Assembly: GCA_014529385.2 (NCBI GenBank) | Contig: CM043944.1 | Span: 78,015,884-78,079,883, forward strand | Direction: 5' to 3' | Source of the DNA: Adiantum capillus-veneris | Taxonomy: Eukaryota; Streptophyta; Polypodiopsida; Polypodiales; Pteridaceae | Length of the DNA stretch: 64,000 nt | In this document: positions 1-11,640 of the stretch, piece by piece | How positions within the stretch are numbered: position 1 is the stretch's first letter | How the letters are laid out: each line of letters begins with the position of its first letter | The notes under the pieces: model-generated | Told to the model about the DNA's origin: nothing | The model's database searches: none | What the model saw: only the letters and a program-made list of their open reading frames with translations | Position numbers and translations under genes: made by a program

Positions 1-409
1 CAAGCTACCTGATGAACTAGTGGATGTCGCCTACAGTCTGTGTGTAGATGCGTCCGTGTCGTATGTGACACGCCTCCAAGAACTGTGAGCCGTCCTTCGA
101 TGTGTAGACAGCCACAAATCAACACTCTGGGAGTGTCGATATCCTCAGCACCTGCAGTCATAGGCCAAAAACCCCAAATTTGCAGAGTCGGATCTGCACC
201 CACCTAGACCACGTAGTCGAAAATGGCCTGCGCAGACCTTTGTCGAAGCCGAACGGTGGCCGAGATGACCTTAGAATGAAATTCTGAGAACGCCAAGTCC
301 TTCGGATGCTCCCACAGGATTTGGGGCCGTGTCTTCGCCTGTCGAATTTCACTCCAATCTGAGCTGGTGACTCTAGCCTCCTGCAGTGCTGCCCCGAGCC
401 TCGATCTGA
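1..409 (-). mobile_element. Leader and start of a minus-strand LTR retrotransposon, cut by the window edge
   Basis: This stretch lies directly downstream, on the minus strand, of a primer-binding site and an LTR end. It should therefore be the untranslated leader and gag start of a copia-like element whose body continues beyond the left edge. A 72-residue open frame runs at 204-422 but begins inside the primer site and shows no gag motif, so I do not call it a gene. No reverse transcriptase or zinc knuckle is visible in the part shown. Confidence 0.45.
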
Positions 410-421
410 GCTCTGATACCA
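410..421 (-). promoter_or_regulatory. Primer-binding site for initiator tRNA-Met
   Basis: On the minus strand this reads TGGTATCAGAGC, the standard plant LTR-retrotransposon primer site complementary to the 3' end of initiator tRNA-Met. It lies two bases from the presumed LTR boundary at 424, as expected for minus-strand strong-stop priming. Confidence 0.75.
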
Positions 422-423
422 AT

Positions 424-668
424 TGAAGGCGTACGAGCGGAAGTGTGACGCGAGAGAGAGTGCGAGAGGAAGAGCACGACGATATGGTGAACTCGCTCTA
501 CTGTAATGTGTAGAGCATAGTGAGTTCTTATTAGGTTTTAACAAAAGAATATGTGTACATACCTGGCGGCCTGCCCACTTACCTGGGCGACCACATTGGG
601 CTTTATACCCCAACAAGTGATAGATTGGGGAATCCAAAAATAGTAAATGGCTCAAGTGGTGATCCACA
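424..668 (-). repeat. Probable 5' LTR of a copia-like element
   Basis: The LTR end next to the primer site is fixed by the PBS: the plus strand begins TG at 424. The far end is a guess at 668, where the minus strand would begin TGTGGATCACC. A TATAAAG motif on the minus strand near 592-598 sits about 75 bases inside that start, a plausible promoter position. The second LTR is outside the window, so neither length nor target duplication can be confirmed. Confidence 0.45.
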
Positions 669-3600
669 TAGGTAGTGCATGCATGGAAAGTGCACACAAA
701 CAAGCATTGGTGAGCGGTTACATAGCAGAAGCGAGCGAGTGGCACAAATATCTCAGATTTGTACACACATATTTAAAAAGCTGAAAAGCTAGTTGTTTGT
801 GTCCTCTTTCATTACTTTTAGGTGCCATCTTTCTCTTAGAATAGTATGTATTGATGAATTTGATATAATAAAAAAATATCCCAAAGACATTTGTTTCCAT
901 TGAATGGTCGTTATGTATGGTTTCCCAAGGATAAGAGGATAAGTAGAAATCTCTTGCACTGTTCATCTTTGACATTGTCAATAGTCATCTTTACATTTGG
1001 ACAAGCCCCATAAAAATCTTCTAAAGAGTTGCTGATAGCTCTGGTCATTCAACTATGATCTGTGTCTATTGGCTACTTACCCTTCATGTGAAGACTCTTG
1101 GACATAAGATTTATTTCGAAGCGATGATCTATCAATGCAACATATGGCTACTCAAGATCACCTACCTTGAACAAAGTTTTAGTTGTAACTCTTGCCTATT
1201 AACTTTTAGTTGTAACTCTTGCCTATTAACTTTTGAAGTGGTGACTTTTGTGTGTGGCTATATCTTTATCATCATCGTCCAGTTGGTAGCATCCTACCAC
1301 TCTTTCATCACATTCCTTCTCTCGGGCATGTATCCCTTGTGCCTTCAATGACTCTCCTTCATGTTGTGAGTGCGGAGGAATGGTCTCTAATAGAGTCCAC
1401 CTCTTGCTTTTTATGATATCTATAATTTCCTCATGGAACTCACGCTTGGCTATGCCGAGAACCCAAAATAAAGTCTACCTTATTGCTCACAATCCTCTCC
1501 TCCATACATTCTTCAAATTTTCTGTGCAACTTCAATGTCAAATCCTAACTTATAAGCAGGGCTTTTGCTTTTTCTTTTGCGTTTGCATGCTCTTTCTTCT
1601 TTCATGTAGATAATTCCACCATGAGTACTTCATGTGAAGGAGGCTCTTGTGGTGAAGTCTCATGAGAGGGTCTTGGATCCTTCCTTCCTTGCTTCATAAC
1701 TCTCTTTAAAGTTAAGAGCCCTTCATCTCCATTTTCACGCCTACGCTTCTCTTTTAGAATTGCTTCATTATTGTGGCATTTGGCAAGATATGCACAAATT
1801 GACAAGGAGTCCATTGCATGGTCCCATCCTGTTGTGTGGCGTATGTAATCACCAGCTTGATGCTCCACCTTTACTTCTTCCTTCATCGCTTCTACCCACC
1901 CTTTCTTGAGTTCCTCGATGAGCCCCTCCATCCTCCCTTGGTTTAGCCTTCTCCATGGCGGTGGCCTCCACGATTTCCAATTTCACTTTTAGCTCCTCTT
2001 TCTTGTGGCTTCTTAATTTCCACTCCTCATGCCACCAAAGGATGCATAAGCCTTACCTTGATAAATCCTCAAGATAGCCCTATTCTTTTGGCTTGCAAGG
2101 TGATTCTCCATGTCAGCTTCGAGTGAAGCCCATTCTATTTACTCTTTCATAGGGCATAGGATCCATTCTTGATCGTGTTTTGATCCCTCACATCCTAAAA
2201 ACTAAGGCCCATGTCTTACCTTCACGTTTTCCTCCCCCGCCGAGGCTTTAGAGGCAAAATGGGCTAGCTAAAACGTAACTCTCTAAATCTTTTACAAAAT
2301 TTATTCTCAAACATGCCTAACATGCAAACAAAGCATATCCTTTTGTGTGATTGGTGTTTCGTTTAATTTTTTATTTTTTGAGATAAAAATTTTTGAGTGG
2401 TAGATAGGTTAGTGGGTACTCATTGCGGCAAGAATGGTGTCAAAAAATGATGAAGGGATGCCCTCAACAAAAAGATATGGGAAAGCTCTAGATTTGAGAG
2501 ACATGAAGAAGTGGTAGAGTGATTCTTAGCTATATTTCATTTTCATGCTTGACTAGACCATGGCGTTCCATCTTCGCATGGCGATGGCGTGAATGCTGCT
2601 ACAAGTGCTTATTACACACTACAAAGAGAAAGATTAGGAGGAAAATGGAATCGCGTTTTGATTGGATCTCAACACCATTGAGCACGGAATGCCATATTTG
2701 GGCAACCTTAAACCTTCGACCAAAACCCTCCCTCATTTGGCACTGAGCTGAAGTCCAGCAATGTTATGGCGTGCGCTCCCAATGGTAGTGGGGCTAGTGG
2801 AATGAGTAATTGAGGTCACACTCTAGAGAAAGTTATGGGAATGAGATTATTGTGGAGCAATTTTTATAAGCATGAAATGATTTCATTGGACAAAACTTTC
2901 CTAGAAGTAAGGAGAAATAAACCTTTTCACAAAAAATAACTTAATATCCACTCTTTTCAAGGTATTAGTAGGAGGCTAAGAGCACCATTACATTTTAACA
3001 TAACGTTTTGGAGTTTTCACAATTAGAGTTGTGCTTCCGCCCACTCAATCTGGGTGCGACTCAACTCTAAGCAAGCAGCTACCCATCTCTGACATGGTTT
3101 TCGCTTATAGGCGCTAGGGTTTGAAATAATCGGAGCACACAGTAGTGTGTAACCAGCCTAAGATTTTGCTTTTTCTTCTTACCACTCTTATTCATGCGTC
3201 TGATAGGCTTGCAACAAGCTTGCAATGCTCAAAGGACTCATAACGCAAATGAGTCGTTCAAAAAGAAGGTCCAAGGGAGTACATCAAAAGGAGGGAGTGA
3301 GAGAGAGAGAGAGGAGCCACGACAGAGCATGATGAGTGCAACATGCACAAACTTCCATGCCAACATTACATCTTTGATTAAACAAAAGGTTGATTGAACA
3401 TCATTGTTGCTAGTGTTTGAGCCAGGCACCTCGTCGATTAGAGGCAGCAAGTTTGACCAGCTTGCCTATATGATGTGCTTGAGCATTCAACATGTTTGAT
3501 CGAATTCATGTCCAAAAATTTGTTTAATTTTCCAAAAAAAACGTTTAACTACTTGTCTGGTCAGCTCGACTGACATGGTGCCAGAGAGTCTAATATTTAA

Positions 3601-3809
3601 CTGGCCCACTCACAAAAAGTGTTTGTCTATGTATTGTGCTTCTTTGGGTGTACGTGTGTTTATATGCGGTCCCAACCCCCCACTATACATCAATAACATT
3701 CATTGCTATGGTTGGTTGGTTGAAAAAATCTCTCTCTCTCTCTCTCTCCTGCTCTCTCTGAAGCATTCTCTCCATTGCTCAATGCTTCTGCATCGTTGAC
3801 TTTGACAAC
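669..3809. other. Gene-free stretch, no recognised element
   Basis: I see no convincing coding region, RNA gene or element boundary here. The longest frame is 109 residues on the minus strand at 1602-1931. It is rich in Lys and Glu, lacks a recognisable domain and has no support beyond length. A 27-bp tandem duplication lies at 1177-1230, a short GA run at about 3300-3314 and a short TC run at about 3729-3750. Confidence 0.5.
1177..1230. repeat. 27-bp perfect tandem duplication
   Basis: The unit starting TTTTAGTTGTAACTC occurs twice in immediate succession, at 1177-1203 and 1204-1230, and is followed by the first four bases of a third copy. The copies look identical, which implies a recent slippage or duplication event in non-coding sequence. 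Confidence 0.9.
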
Positions 3810-4500
3810 ACTATGGACTAATGAGATGGTATCAAATTGTAATGAAACTTTGAAATGGCAAGGGGTTTGCTACATTTCCCACCCTAAAAAGTTTCATCTC
3901 CATCTGACATTATTTTAACGGTCTTGTGCTACACAATCACCATCTTCTTGCGATAGGTCCTCAAATGAAGCCTATGGTAAAAAATGTGGCCATTGTGCAA
4001 CTAGGGATGGATGATATGGTATCAAATTGCAATGAAACTTTGTAGGGGTGGGGGTTTTGGTGTATTACCCACCCCTTCAAAGTTTGCTTGCCATTTGAAA
4101 CCGCCTGACCGGTCCTGTGCTGCACAATTGCCATAGGCCCCAAAAGAAGACTTGTGGCAAAAATATAGCGATGGTGTGCCCCAAACCTATGAAACATGGA
4201 TTGAAATAAAACCTTGCAAGAGCAGAGGATTTGGTAATTCCCTACCCATAAAAAGTTTCATTGCCATCACAAGGTCTTGTTACACAACCACCAATTTTTT
4301 TTGGGATTTTATCCATAGGTCCCTAAGGGAGACCTCTGGGAAAAGTATGGTGATTGTGGAGCTAGGGACCGACAAAATGGAATTGAAATGGAAGGAAAAT
4401 TTGCAAGGGTAGAGGGGTCTAGTCCATTTCCCTTGACACTGCCTCATTGATCCTATGTCACACACTCACCGTATTTTAGCTGTAGACCCTCAAAGGTTTC
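3810..4500. repeat. Block 1 of a ~190-bp repeat family (about four diverged units)
   Basis: Units contain a core like GCAATGAAACTTTGCAAGGG, a G-rich step, a 'cattccccacccctacaaagtttcattgcc'-like segment described here only by type, and a linker in which CATAGG and CCTATG face each other around a short spacer. The same family recurs at about 19.7, 27.5, 29.9 and 36 kb. No unit carries an open frame. Unit boundaries are approximate because copies have diverged and contain small indels. Confidence 0.75.
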
Positions 4501-4791
4501 CAAGTGCTTGAAACAAACCATTTTCTTGTCCATGTTTTTTAGCACTAGGTTGGTAATGTAACATGACATAAAAGTGTGGTAAATAAGGGTTGGCACACAT
4601 TTTTCTTTAACTAGAATCTAAAAAGATACCCTCAAATTTGACAAGTTCGAAGGAAGAGTAAAGCTAGGGAAGTAGGAAGAAGATGTTGTCATGGCTCCGA
4701 AAAGGAAAAGGCAAAGGTGGCACGTGGAGGGGGAAGAGAGAGAAGGGAGGGGAGATATGCGTCGTGCATACCGAGGGAGTGATATTTTTTT

Positions 4792-5285
4792 GGGAAAATT
4801 ACCAAAATGCCCCTCTAATTTGTGGAAATTCCCAAAATACCCCTTAAATTTCAAAAATTCCCAAAGTACCCCCATAATTTGTCATAAATTCCCAAAATGC
4901 CCTTCAAATTTTCCAAAATTCCCAAATTACCCATGGTTGTGAGAGTAAATTTCTCCAAAAACAAAAAAAATTGTAGCTTTTCATAAGAAGAGTGATTGTC
5001 TACCATACAGGATGCTAAAACTAAAATTTGAGTCGGTTATGTAGGCTTTGGAGATGAATTGCTTCATTATTTTTAGACATATTTCACTTTTTTTTTGCGA
5101 GGTAATTGGCGGCAAATTACATGTAAGCACTCAAAAACCGATCTCAATTGTCAAACAAGAATGAAGATTAGAAAATCTTGAAGAATCCAACGAAAATAGA
5201 TAAATCGGTATTTTGGGAATTTTTGAAATTTGAGGGGTATATTGGGAATTTCCACAAATTACAGGGGTATTTTGGTAATTTTCCC
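4792..5285. mobile_element. Mutator-type MITE with ~80-bp terminal inverted repeats and 9-bp target duplication
   Basis: The left arm (4792-~4871) begins GGGAAAATTACCAAAATG. The right arm (~5206-5285) is its reverse complement with a few substitutions. Both arms are built from short subrepeats of the type CCCAAAATACCCCTYAAATTT. The flanks show a 9-bp direct repeat, TATTTTTTT, at 4783-4791 and from 5286. Long terminal inverted repeats plus a 9-bp target duplication are the signature of Mutator-like elements. The ~330-bp interior has no open frame, so this is a non-autonomous copy. The T-rich target makes the duplication less certain than a complex one would be. A second, truncated copy lies at about 29.08-29.45 kb. 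Confidence 0.75.
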
Positions 5286-5294
5286 TATTTTTTT

Positions 5295-5937
5295 TCTTTT
5301 TGTCTGCCTGCTTTCCGAGTGGCAGAGAGTAGAGCATGGAGGGGGAACAAAGTAGGCGAGGAGATCTTTTGTGAGGAGATTTTTATGTGTGAATGGTCTC
5401 AAAAGCATGGTGCATGGCAAGGTGTGAAGCCGATGGTGTACGTGTGTACCATTGCCCTGCGAGACAGCTGCAAGGGATGGACCATTTAGGTGATGAGGGA
5501 AGGGAGAGGTAGGAGCCCAATGGTGGATACATGTGTTTGTTGTGTGTGGCCTCCTACTGGCTTGCGAGAGAGAGATAACGAGAAATGGACAGAGGTGTGA
5601 TGGCATGGTGAGAGCAGTGTTGTGCATCCGTAGGTAAAGGCAATGCAAGAGCTCACTATCCCGAGCCAAGAAAGGCTAGGTGCAGGCAAGAGCCAATGAT
5701 GGCGAGGCGCAGAGGAGCCTGTACAGTAAGAAGGGGAAGACTTTTTCGCATGCTTGCGTCATTTTGGAAGGGTCCTGGTGATCCAAGGCTAGCGACTCTC
5801 GTAGTTTTGGGGGCCATGGATCAGGAATGCAAGGCCGCTGATGGGTATTGGAGCATGGACAGGGGAGCGGCGAGGGGTGCATCTTGAGACGATCTCTCTC
5901 TCTCTCTCTCCTTCTCGATGTCGTACGCAGCAAGCCA

Positions 5938-5971
<34 letters not shown>

Positions 5972-7091
5972 GGCATGGACATGCAGCGCAAGCTTTACGA
6001 AGAATTCTATCTCTGTCCCGCAAGTGTTGGGAGGGCGTCCCAGAGTGGATTGGATGGGATGTCGAGTAGCAGGATATGAGGTGGAGGATGACAGAGGGCA
6101 CAACTGCAAGCATAGCTCGTGAGTGCTCAGGGTTGGGGAAGGCAGACGGTGCTGAGGCATAGCAAGACAATGGACCGAGCAGAGGAGAGAGCTTATGCAA
6201 CGGGGCTCAAATTAAATTTTAATTTTTGGCATCTTCACCAGATTCGGTTTAATGTATTAGTGTTTATTGCAAGGCTCGGGATTTTTATCGCCCATGAGAT
6301 AAAGTTAAAAGTTCACGTCATCGCCTCTGTAAGAAAACCCTTCGCTTCTAGTTTAGGGTTTTGAGCGATGAGGGTATTGGGTGCGCAGAGGGGTGAGGAT
6401 TGTGCAGCCCTGCACGTTCGCTTGCAGGTTGGGGGCCCTTTGTAGGGGCGCCTTTCTTGCCCTTTCTGCGTTCGTGGATGCGAGGGATGGAGGTGGGACT
6501 GAGCCGTCGAGGATCGGCCGAGGGAGGGGGGCTCCCTGTTGACAGCCTTGCTTACATCTTTCCCCGGCCTTCGTCTGCTTCCCACTTTTTTTGAACTCGG
6601 CCTGCAGGGCAGTCCCCCACCACTCTGGTGGAAAAAGAAAGATTTTGAGTCGGCGGCTTAGGGGCCGTTCGAAGACTCTTTTGATGGAGCGAGGCTCTCC
6701 TTTAACAACCTATTGCTTGATGTGGCATCTTGATGGTTTTTGATGGTTGTGGTTCATCTGTGCTACTCTCAGGGTTGGTGACTTGTGTTCGAGATTGGGG
6801 CAGCTTCGACTTGGTCTGCTCCTATAAGGTGATGGAGGGTATAGAATCTGCCCTGCATACAACTGTAGTTGTCCTGTTATGTTAGCCAGGGAACTTTGAT
6901 AAGTCTTGGGGTTGTTAGCTGGTTCGGATTTTATGATTTTTGTATCTATGCTATGAGTCATCTTGATGGTGATCCTTGTTGGGAGTGGCAGTCCATGTCC
7001 TCGCTTTTCAACACCTTCCCTTCCAAGAACAGATCGCTCTTATTGGTTCAGAGAGATGCTTCCCACATTAGAAAGCAGAGTTGTGGAAATA
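5295..7091. other. Gene-free stretch with CT microsatellites, moderately GC-rich in part
   Basis: No domain can be recognised on either strand. (CT)n tracts at about 5889-5912 and 5941-5969 give spurious Ser-Leu and Arg-Glu frames. A plus-strand frame from about 6963 runs to the Ty3-A insertion point at 7096 and reads on after it at 14005, so the retroelement may have interrupted a longer, unidentified frame. I cannot name a product. Confidence 0.4.
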
Positions 7092-7096
7092 TCTTG

Positions 7097-7475
7097 TGGA
7101 ACAGACTTGGACACTCCAAGTCAAGAATCTACCGTGACAACACCAAATAACCACTTTAAAACAGTTCACAGTTTACAATTTGATTCGACACTGGCGGCAA
7201 AGTTCCTTGCCTAGAGATATTGGTCCCAAAGATTGGCGTCTCTTTCGGTATTCCTTTTTGTATAAATTTGAGTTCAAAGTACAAAAGTGTGGGCATGCGC
7301 TCACACTTAGACTTTGCGTTTAGATGCTCTAAGTTGTGAGAGGCCCGTTCACATATTTAAAGTTACAAGGGTTGCCAAAAGTAGAGCCCCAAAGCTAAAA
7401 ATCAAAAGCTTAAAAATGAAGCAAAGGCTCTTTCTCTCACAAGCTCTCTTGAGTCGATAGTGAAAAAAGCAAAAG

Positions 7476-7516
<41 letters not shown>

Positions 7517-7789
7517 CTTTGTGTAGGAAAAAAGCAACATCCAAAAACCGTTAAAAAAATGCAAATTTGTTGTAATCTTTCAGTCTCCGCAATTTTTGTC
7601 GCAATCTGCGGACGTCCGTACTATTGTCACGTGTCGTGTCTAAAATTAGGGTTAGGGTTTTTGGCAAAATTTAGGGTTTTAGCAGTTAGGGTTTTTAGAA
7701 TTACGATTTTTGTAGATTAGGGTTTTTGACAAAAATTGGGATTTTTAGAATTAGGGTTTCTCTGGTAGCTACGTCATCACTTTGTGACA
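7097..7789 (-). repeat. Ty3-A 3' LTR
   Basis: This is paired with 13316-13999. On the minus strand it starts TGTCACAAAGTGATG and ends with CA at 7097. It contains a (CT)n tract at about 7480-7513 and a cluster of TTTAGGG-type telomere-like motifs at about 7640-7760. The partner LTR has both features, with different tract lengths. Confidence 0.95.
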
Positions 7790-7801
7790 TATCCCTCTCT
7801 T
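7790..7801 (-). promoter_or_regulatory. Ty3-A polypurine tract
   Basis: On the minus strand the bases immediately before the 3' LTR read AAGAGAGGGAT, a purine run in the position expected for the plus-strand primer of reverse transcription. Confidence 0.75.
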
Positions 7802-8394
7802 GAAAGCATTGTAGTCGCCCTCGATTACGTCTACAAAATAGGCAGAGGCCATAAATCGTCTTTGCAGGCACTGACTGTTAGTACTTATGCACTAGGAACA
7901 CACATCTAGCACATGTACCAATCGACAGTTACATCACACAACATGATAGGACATCACTAGAGATCACATGACATCACATGACATTCAACATTCATTCGGA
8001 TCTTAGACCATGATTTATCGGCAATGTAGCTAGCAATCGCATCTAGATCCAGTCGGGACCTCATTGACTATCTCCTATTGCAACCATGTCTATTCGAGAT
8101 CAATTAGATCGAAATGCTGCAGTGATTTCGTCTATCAGTTCTTGCACTTAAACAAGTCAAGAACAAGTCAGTTTTATATTTTTCGGAATACCATTTCATA
8201 AAGTAATCCAACAAAATACTGTCAGCTCTCAGTATCCCTGAAGCTCAAAGAGACATCAGTGACTCTAGTATCAGAGTCGAGGCATCTATTGACAAAGGAG
8301 CGGAGTAACTCTCCTCTTGTGCATTCCACTGCACCAGATCTCCGGTCAAGCTGAATTCTGGGTTCCATTTGGAATAGACTATGCTAAACCAAAA
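7802..8394 (-). other. Ty3-A 3' untranslated region
   Basis: This is the non-coding interval between the end of the chromodomain remnant and the polypurine tract. It has no open frame of note and I recognise no other element within it. Confidence 0.6.
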
Positions 8395-8701
8395 GCTTCA
8401 AGGTAAAGATTCACATTCCGAGGAATATCTGCTAGGTCTTCCTCCTCCATTCACTTCGCATCCAATGCGAAGTAGGTCTTGAATTTAACCAAGAACCGTT
8501 AGTTCGCTTTACCTTCTTTCTTTCTTTCTGTGTAGTTCGCTTTACCTTCTTTCTTTCTTTTTGTGCAAATTTCTGTTCTGGAACGAGTATCTGCTCGTTT
8601 TCGTCCAATTCGGGTTGCACATCAAGCTCCCCATCATCAGGCACATCACCTTTAAAAGGTTTCAAGAGACTCACATGAAATGCATTTGTGAATTCTCCCA
8701 A
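8395..8701 (-). pseudogene. Ty3-A integrase C-terminus and chromodomain (frameshifted)
   Basis: The minus strand encodes the FHVSLLKPFKGD motif that ends Ty3/gypsy integrases, then a spacer with PELDENEQILVPEQ. After a frameshift it gives FLVKFKTYFALDAK followed by a stop and MEEEDLADIPRNVNLY. The last part is the second half of a chromodomain, which in this family targets the integrase to modified histones. The basic linker contains a 33-bp tandem duplication, QKERKKVKRT read twice. Frameshift and stop together rule out function. Confidence 0.8.
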
Positions 8702-8899
8702 GTGTCAGACAGTTTCAGTCCGGAAGGAGACATCATTGATCTTTTCGGAGATCTGAAAAGGTCCGTAGTATCTCATACTAAGCTTTGGAAAAACCTCTCC
8801 TTTTCCTTTTTCTTTCTCAGCCGTGCCTTCTCAAAACGTAGCACCGAATTAGCCTCCTTCAATTTCAAAATGCGACAATGGCGATCCGTTGCCTTTTTC

Positions 8900-9660
8900 T
8901 GTCTTTTTACAAAATTTCTGCAAAGCCTTTCGGTCCAAGTCCCTCGTGAACTGGTCGGCTCAAAAAAAAATCTTATCTTTCGTGCTAAGGAAGGGTGAAA
9001 CCTTCATATCAAATTCAAGAATCTAAAATGGAACCTTCCCCATCAACGAGTTAAACGTGTTTCTGTAGGCATATTCCACCAAAGGTAAAAACCTTTCCCA
9101 AGTAGTCTTTTGATTCAACAAAGAAGACTTCAACAAATCCAGTACCACTGAATTAGCAATCTCTGATTGCCTGTGAGTCTGCAGGTAGAACGATGACGAG
9201 AACTGCAACCGGGTGTCTATGTTCTCCCAAATAGCCGTTCGAAACAAACTCGTGAACCTGGGTTGCCTGTCGGAGACAATCGTCTCAGGCATGCCATGTA
9301 ATCTGAAGACCTGGGCAATAAATAATCGTGTCCACGCTGTATTCTTGGGAGATGAAATCCATCGCAATACTTTCCCAGGGCGGGTGGGTATGGGTAAAAA
9401 GGCTGTAACAATCCCTTTGCATTATGCCTGTCAAACTTGATCTTCGGGCATACCAAGCAACTGCGCACAAACTCATCCACATCCTTCTTGAGTCTCGGCC
9501 AAAAGAAGTATCTCTCTATCCCTTTTAAGGTGGTAGCAATGCCGCAGTGACCCGTAAAAGGTGGACAATGGCATTCGGTTGTAACCTTTTCCCTCAACGG
9601 CTGTGTAACACACAACATGGTTTTCTTCATTAAGTAGCCATCCCGAATGGAATAGTCCGC
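8900..9660 (-). pseudogene. Ty3-A integrase, zinc-binding and catalytic core
   Basis: The N-terminal H2C2 zinc-binding module is readable (TGHCGIATTLKGIERYFFW, then CLVCPKIKF). The catalytic core follows across at least two frames: first Asp in AMDFIS, second Asp in IVSDRQPRF, Glu in QSEIANSVV. The residues of the D,D-35-E triad are therefore present, but the coding frame changes near 9.3-9.4 kb. Integrase would insert the cDNA into the chromosome; this copy cannot make a continuous protein. Confidence 0.85.
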
Positions 9661-9779
9661 TACTATCTCCCTTTTCTGTATTCAACTGAATACATCTGCA
9701 AAAATCTGTTATGTGACGTACTGACCGACCAGATCCTCGAAGTTCCTATGATGTATTGCGGAATTAGCCAGAACCAATG

Positions 9780-10330
9780 ACTTTCGAGACAAGTATTTGC
9801 CACCAATTTCTTCTGTCCCTGCCCATGGACAATCCGGAAGTAATTCGTGATAAGATGTTTACCCACCGCAAATGCTTTCCGATAGCTGCTTCCGTGACAA
9901 GAAGTAGCGTAAACTCGCATCATCTATGAAAACCGTAAAATCGGCTTCGAGTAGGTAATGTCGCCACTGAATAAGAGCATGGATAGCCGCCAAAAGCTCT
10001 CTCTCACAAATCTGTGTTTTCAATTCTGGCCTTAAGAACAATCGGCTCTCGTAGGCAATGACATTGGCCTTCTTGCATTAAGACCGCATCCAGACTACGA
10101 CCACAAGTATCACAATATACTACAAACGACTTTTGCAAGTCTGGCAAAGTCAAAACTGGTCCCGTAGTCAATTTCTCTTTCAAAGTTTGAAAGGTAGTCA
10201 CCTATGTGGGTCCCCACGAGAAAGGGACTCCTTTCTGTGTCAAGATATGCAAAGGGGAAGCAACCTCTGCAAAATTTTGAATGAACCGTCTGTAGTACGA
10301 ACACAATCCCAAGAAGCTTCTAACATTCTT
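9780..10330 (-). pseudogene. Ty3-A RNase H domain
   Basis: The start is VLTLPDLQKSFVVYCDTCG followed by DAVLMQEGQ. The middle is ERELLAAIHALIQWRHYL with the retroelement motif DASLRYFLSRKQLSE. These are the standard landmarks of the Ty3/gypsy RNase H that removes the RNA strand during reverse transcription. The domain is spread over several frames with stops between, and its tether to the integrase (9.7-9.85 kb) is badly decayed. Confidence 0.85.
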
Positions 10331-10360
10331 CAAATTGGGCCAATCACGTATAGTCTCTAT

Positions 10361-11640
10361 CTAGGTCGGATCTATTTGCACTCCTGCTACTTCTGCTGAC
10401 ACAATGTGTCCCAAAAAGTGCATCTTTGGTAGGAAAAATTCACTTTTCTTTGTATTAATCACTAACTTGTGATCTCGTAATGCCTGAAAGACCTGAAACA
10501 GACGATCTCCATGTTCTGCCTCATTCTTGGAGAAAACAATGATATCGTCAAAGAGAGTGCCAACAAATAGCATGTACTCTCGGAAAATCCTGTCCATCAT
10601 CCGATTAAATGTCGCAGGAGCATTGGTTAAGCCAAAAGGCATCACCAAAAACTCAAATAATCCAAAAGTCGTCCGAAAAGCTATCTTGTAGACGTCTCCC
10701 GGCGTAATTTTGATATGATGATATCCACTCTTCAAATCAATCCTGCTAAAGCACGAGGATCCCTGTAATCTGTGGAGTATATCATTGATCTTAGGAATCG
10801 AAAATCTGTTCTTGATGGTGATTTTGTTGAGAGTTCTATAATCGATGCACATTCTCCAAGATCCGTCTTTCTTCAAAACCAACAACAGTGGAGAGCAATA
10901 CGGTGAAGTACTAGGCTGGACAAGACCTTTTCCCAAGAGGTCTTTCACTTGGTTCATAATCTCTTCATTTTGTGCTCGGCTCACACGGTAAGGTGGACGG
11001 TTCGGTGGGGTGCTTCCAGGTATCAAATTAATGGTATGATCTTCAGGACGAGCAGATGGTAACTCGCCTGGTAGGCCCTCTGAGAAGCAATCGGCATGAG
11101 AGTGGAGAAAATCTTGGCGTTCTTTATCAAGTTTAGACATATTTGTCCTATCCTCATCACTCAACACTTTCATAAAGATCGAGTAAACAAATAGAATGGA
11201 TTTCATTAATTTAGAAATGGCCGAAGCCGATACAATAGGGACAGACTCGCTCTTCAGTTTAATGTCAAGTACAATGGTTCTGCCCTTCTCTGTAGTGAAT
11301 GTCGCTTTCCTCGCCCAATAGTCGACCACGACGTTGTTCTTGTGGTACCAGGGAATTCCCAAGCGAACATCACAACCTTCCAAAGGCATTATGTAAAATT
11401 CCTCATGCCCCAAATACCCATGACAATGCAACCGAGGTTTTCCAATGATAGGTGTAATGGCTAAGTCCTTGCCAGGTGCCGCTAGAACAGCCTCCGCAAG
11501 TGGTCCCATCCGATCGGGAGTGATCTCGAGCCACGCCGCCAATTCGGTGAAATGAAGTTGGCCTTGGCTCCTCCATCAAAGAAGATCAGGGCCTCTTGGT
11601 CTTTCACTTTGCCCCAAGCTCGACAAAGTTCTGTACTCTT
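10361..11640 (-). pseudogene. Ty3-A protease remnant and reverse transcriptase
   Basis: A 393-residue open frame at 10361-11542 carries the protease C-terminus (GCDVRLGIPWYHKNNVVVD) and a nearly complete RT: KKDGSWRMCIDYRTLNK, FSRIDLKSGYHHI, MPFGLTNAPATFNRMM and the catalytic box LFDDIIVFSK near residue 330. The second and third catalytic aspartates are kept, in an FDD context as often seen in plant chromoviruses. The protease active-site segment lies just upstream in a different frame as FFDGGAKANFIS, where the usual Ser or Thr after the catalytic Asp is Gly. The frame is truncated at the RT-RNase H boundary. Confidence 0.9.

Noticed and set aside
158-766. 202-residue minus-strand frame across the first LTR
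   Set aside because: It runs through the LTR and primer-binding site, so it is not a protein gene.
1602-1931. 109-residue minus-strand frame
   Set aside because: Charged low-complexity translation, no domain, no neighbouring gene structure; not separable from chance.
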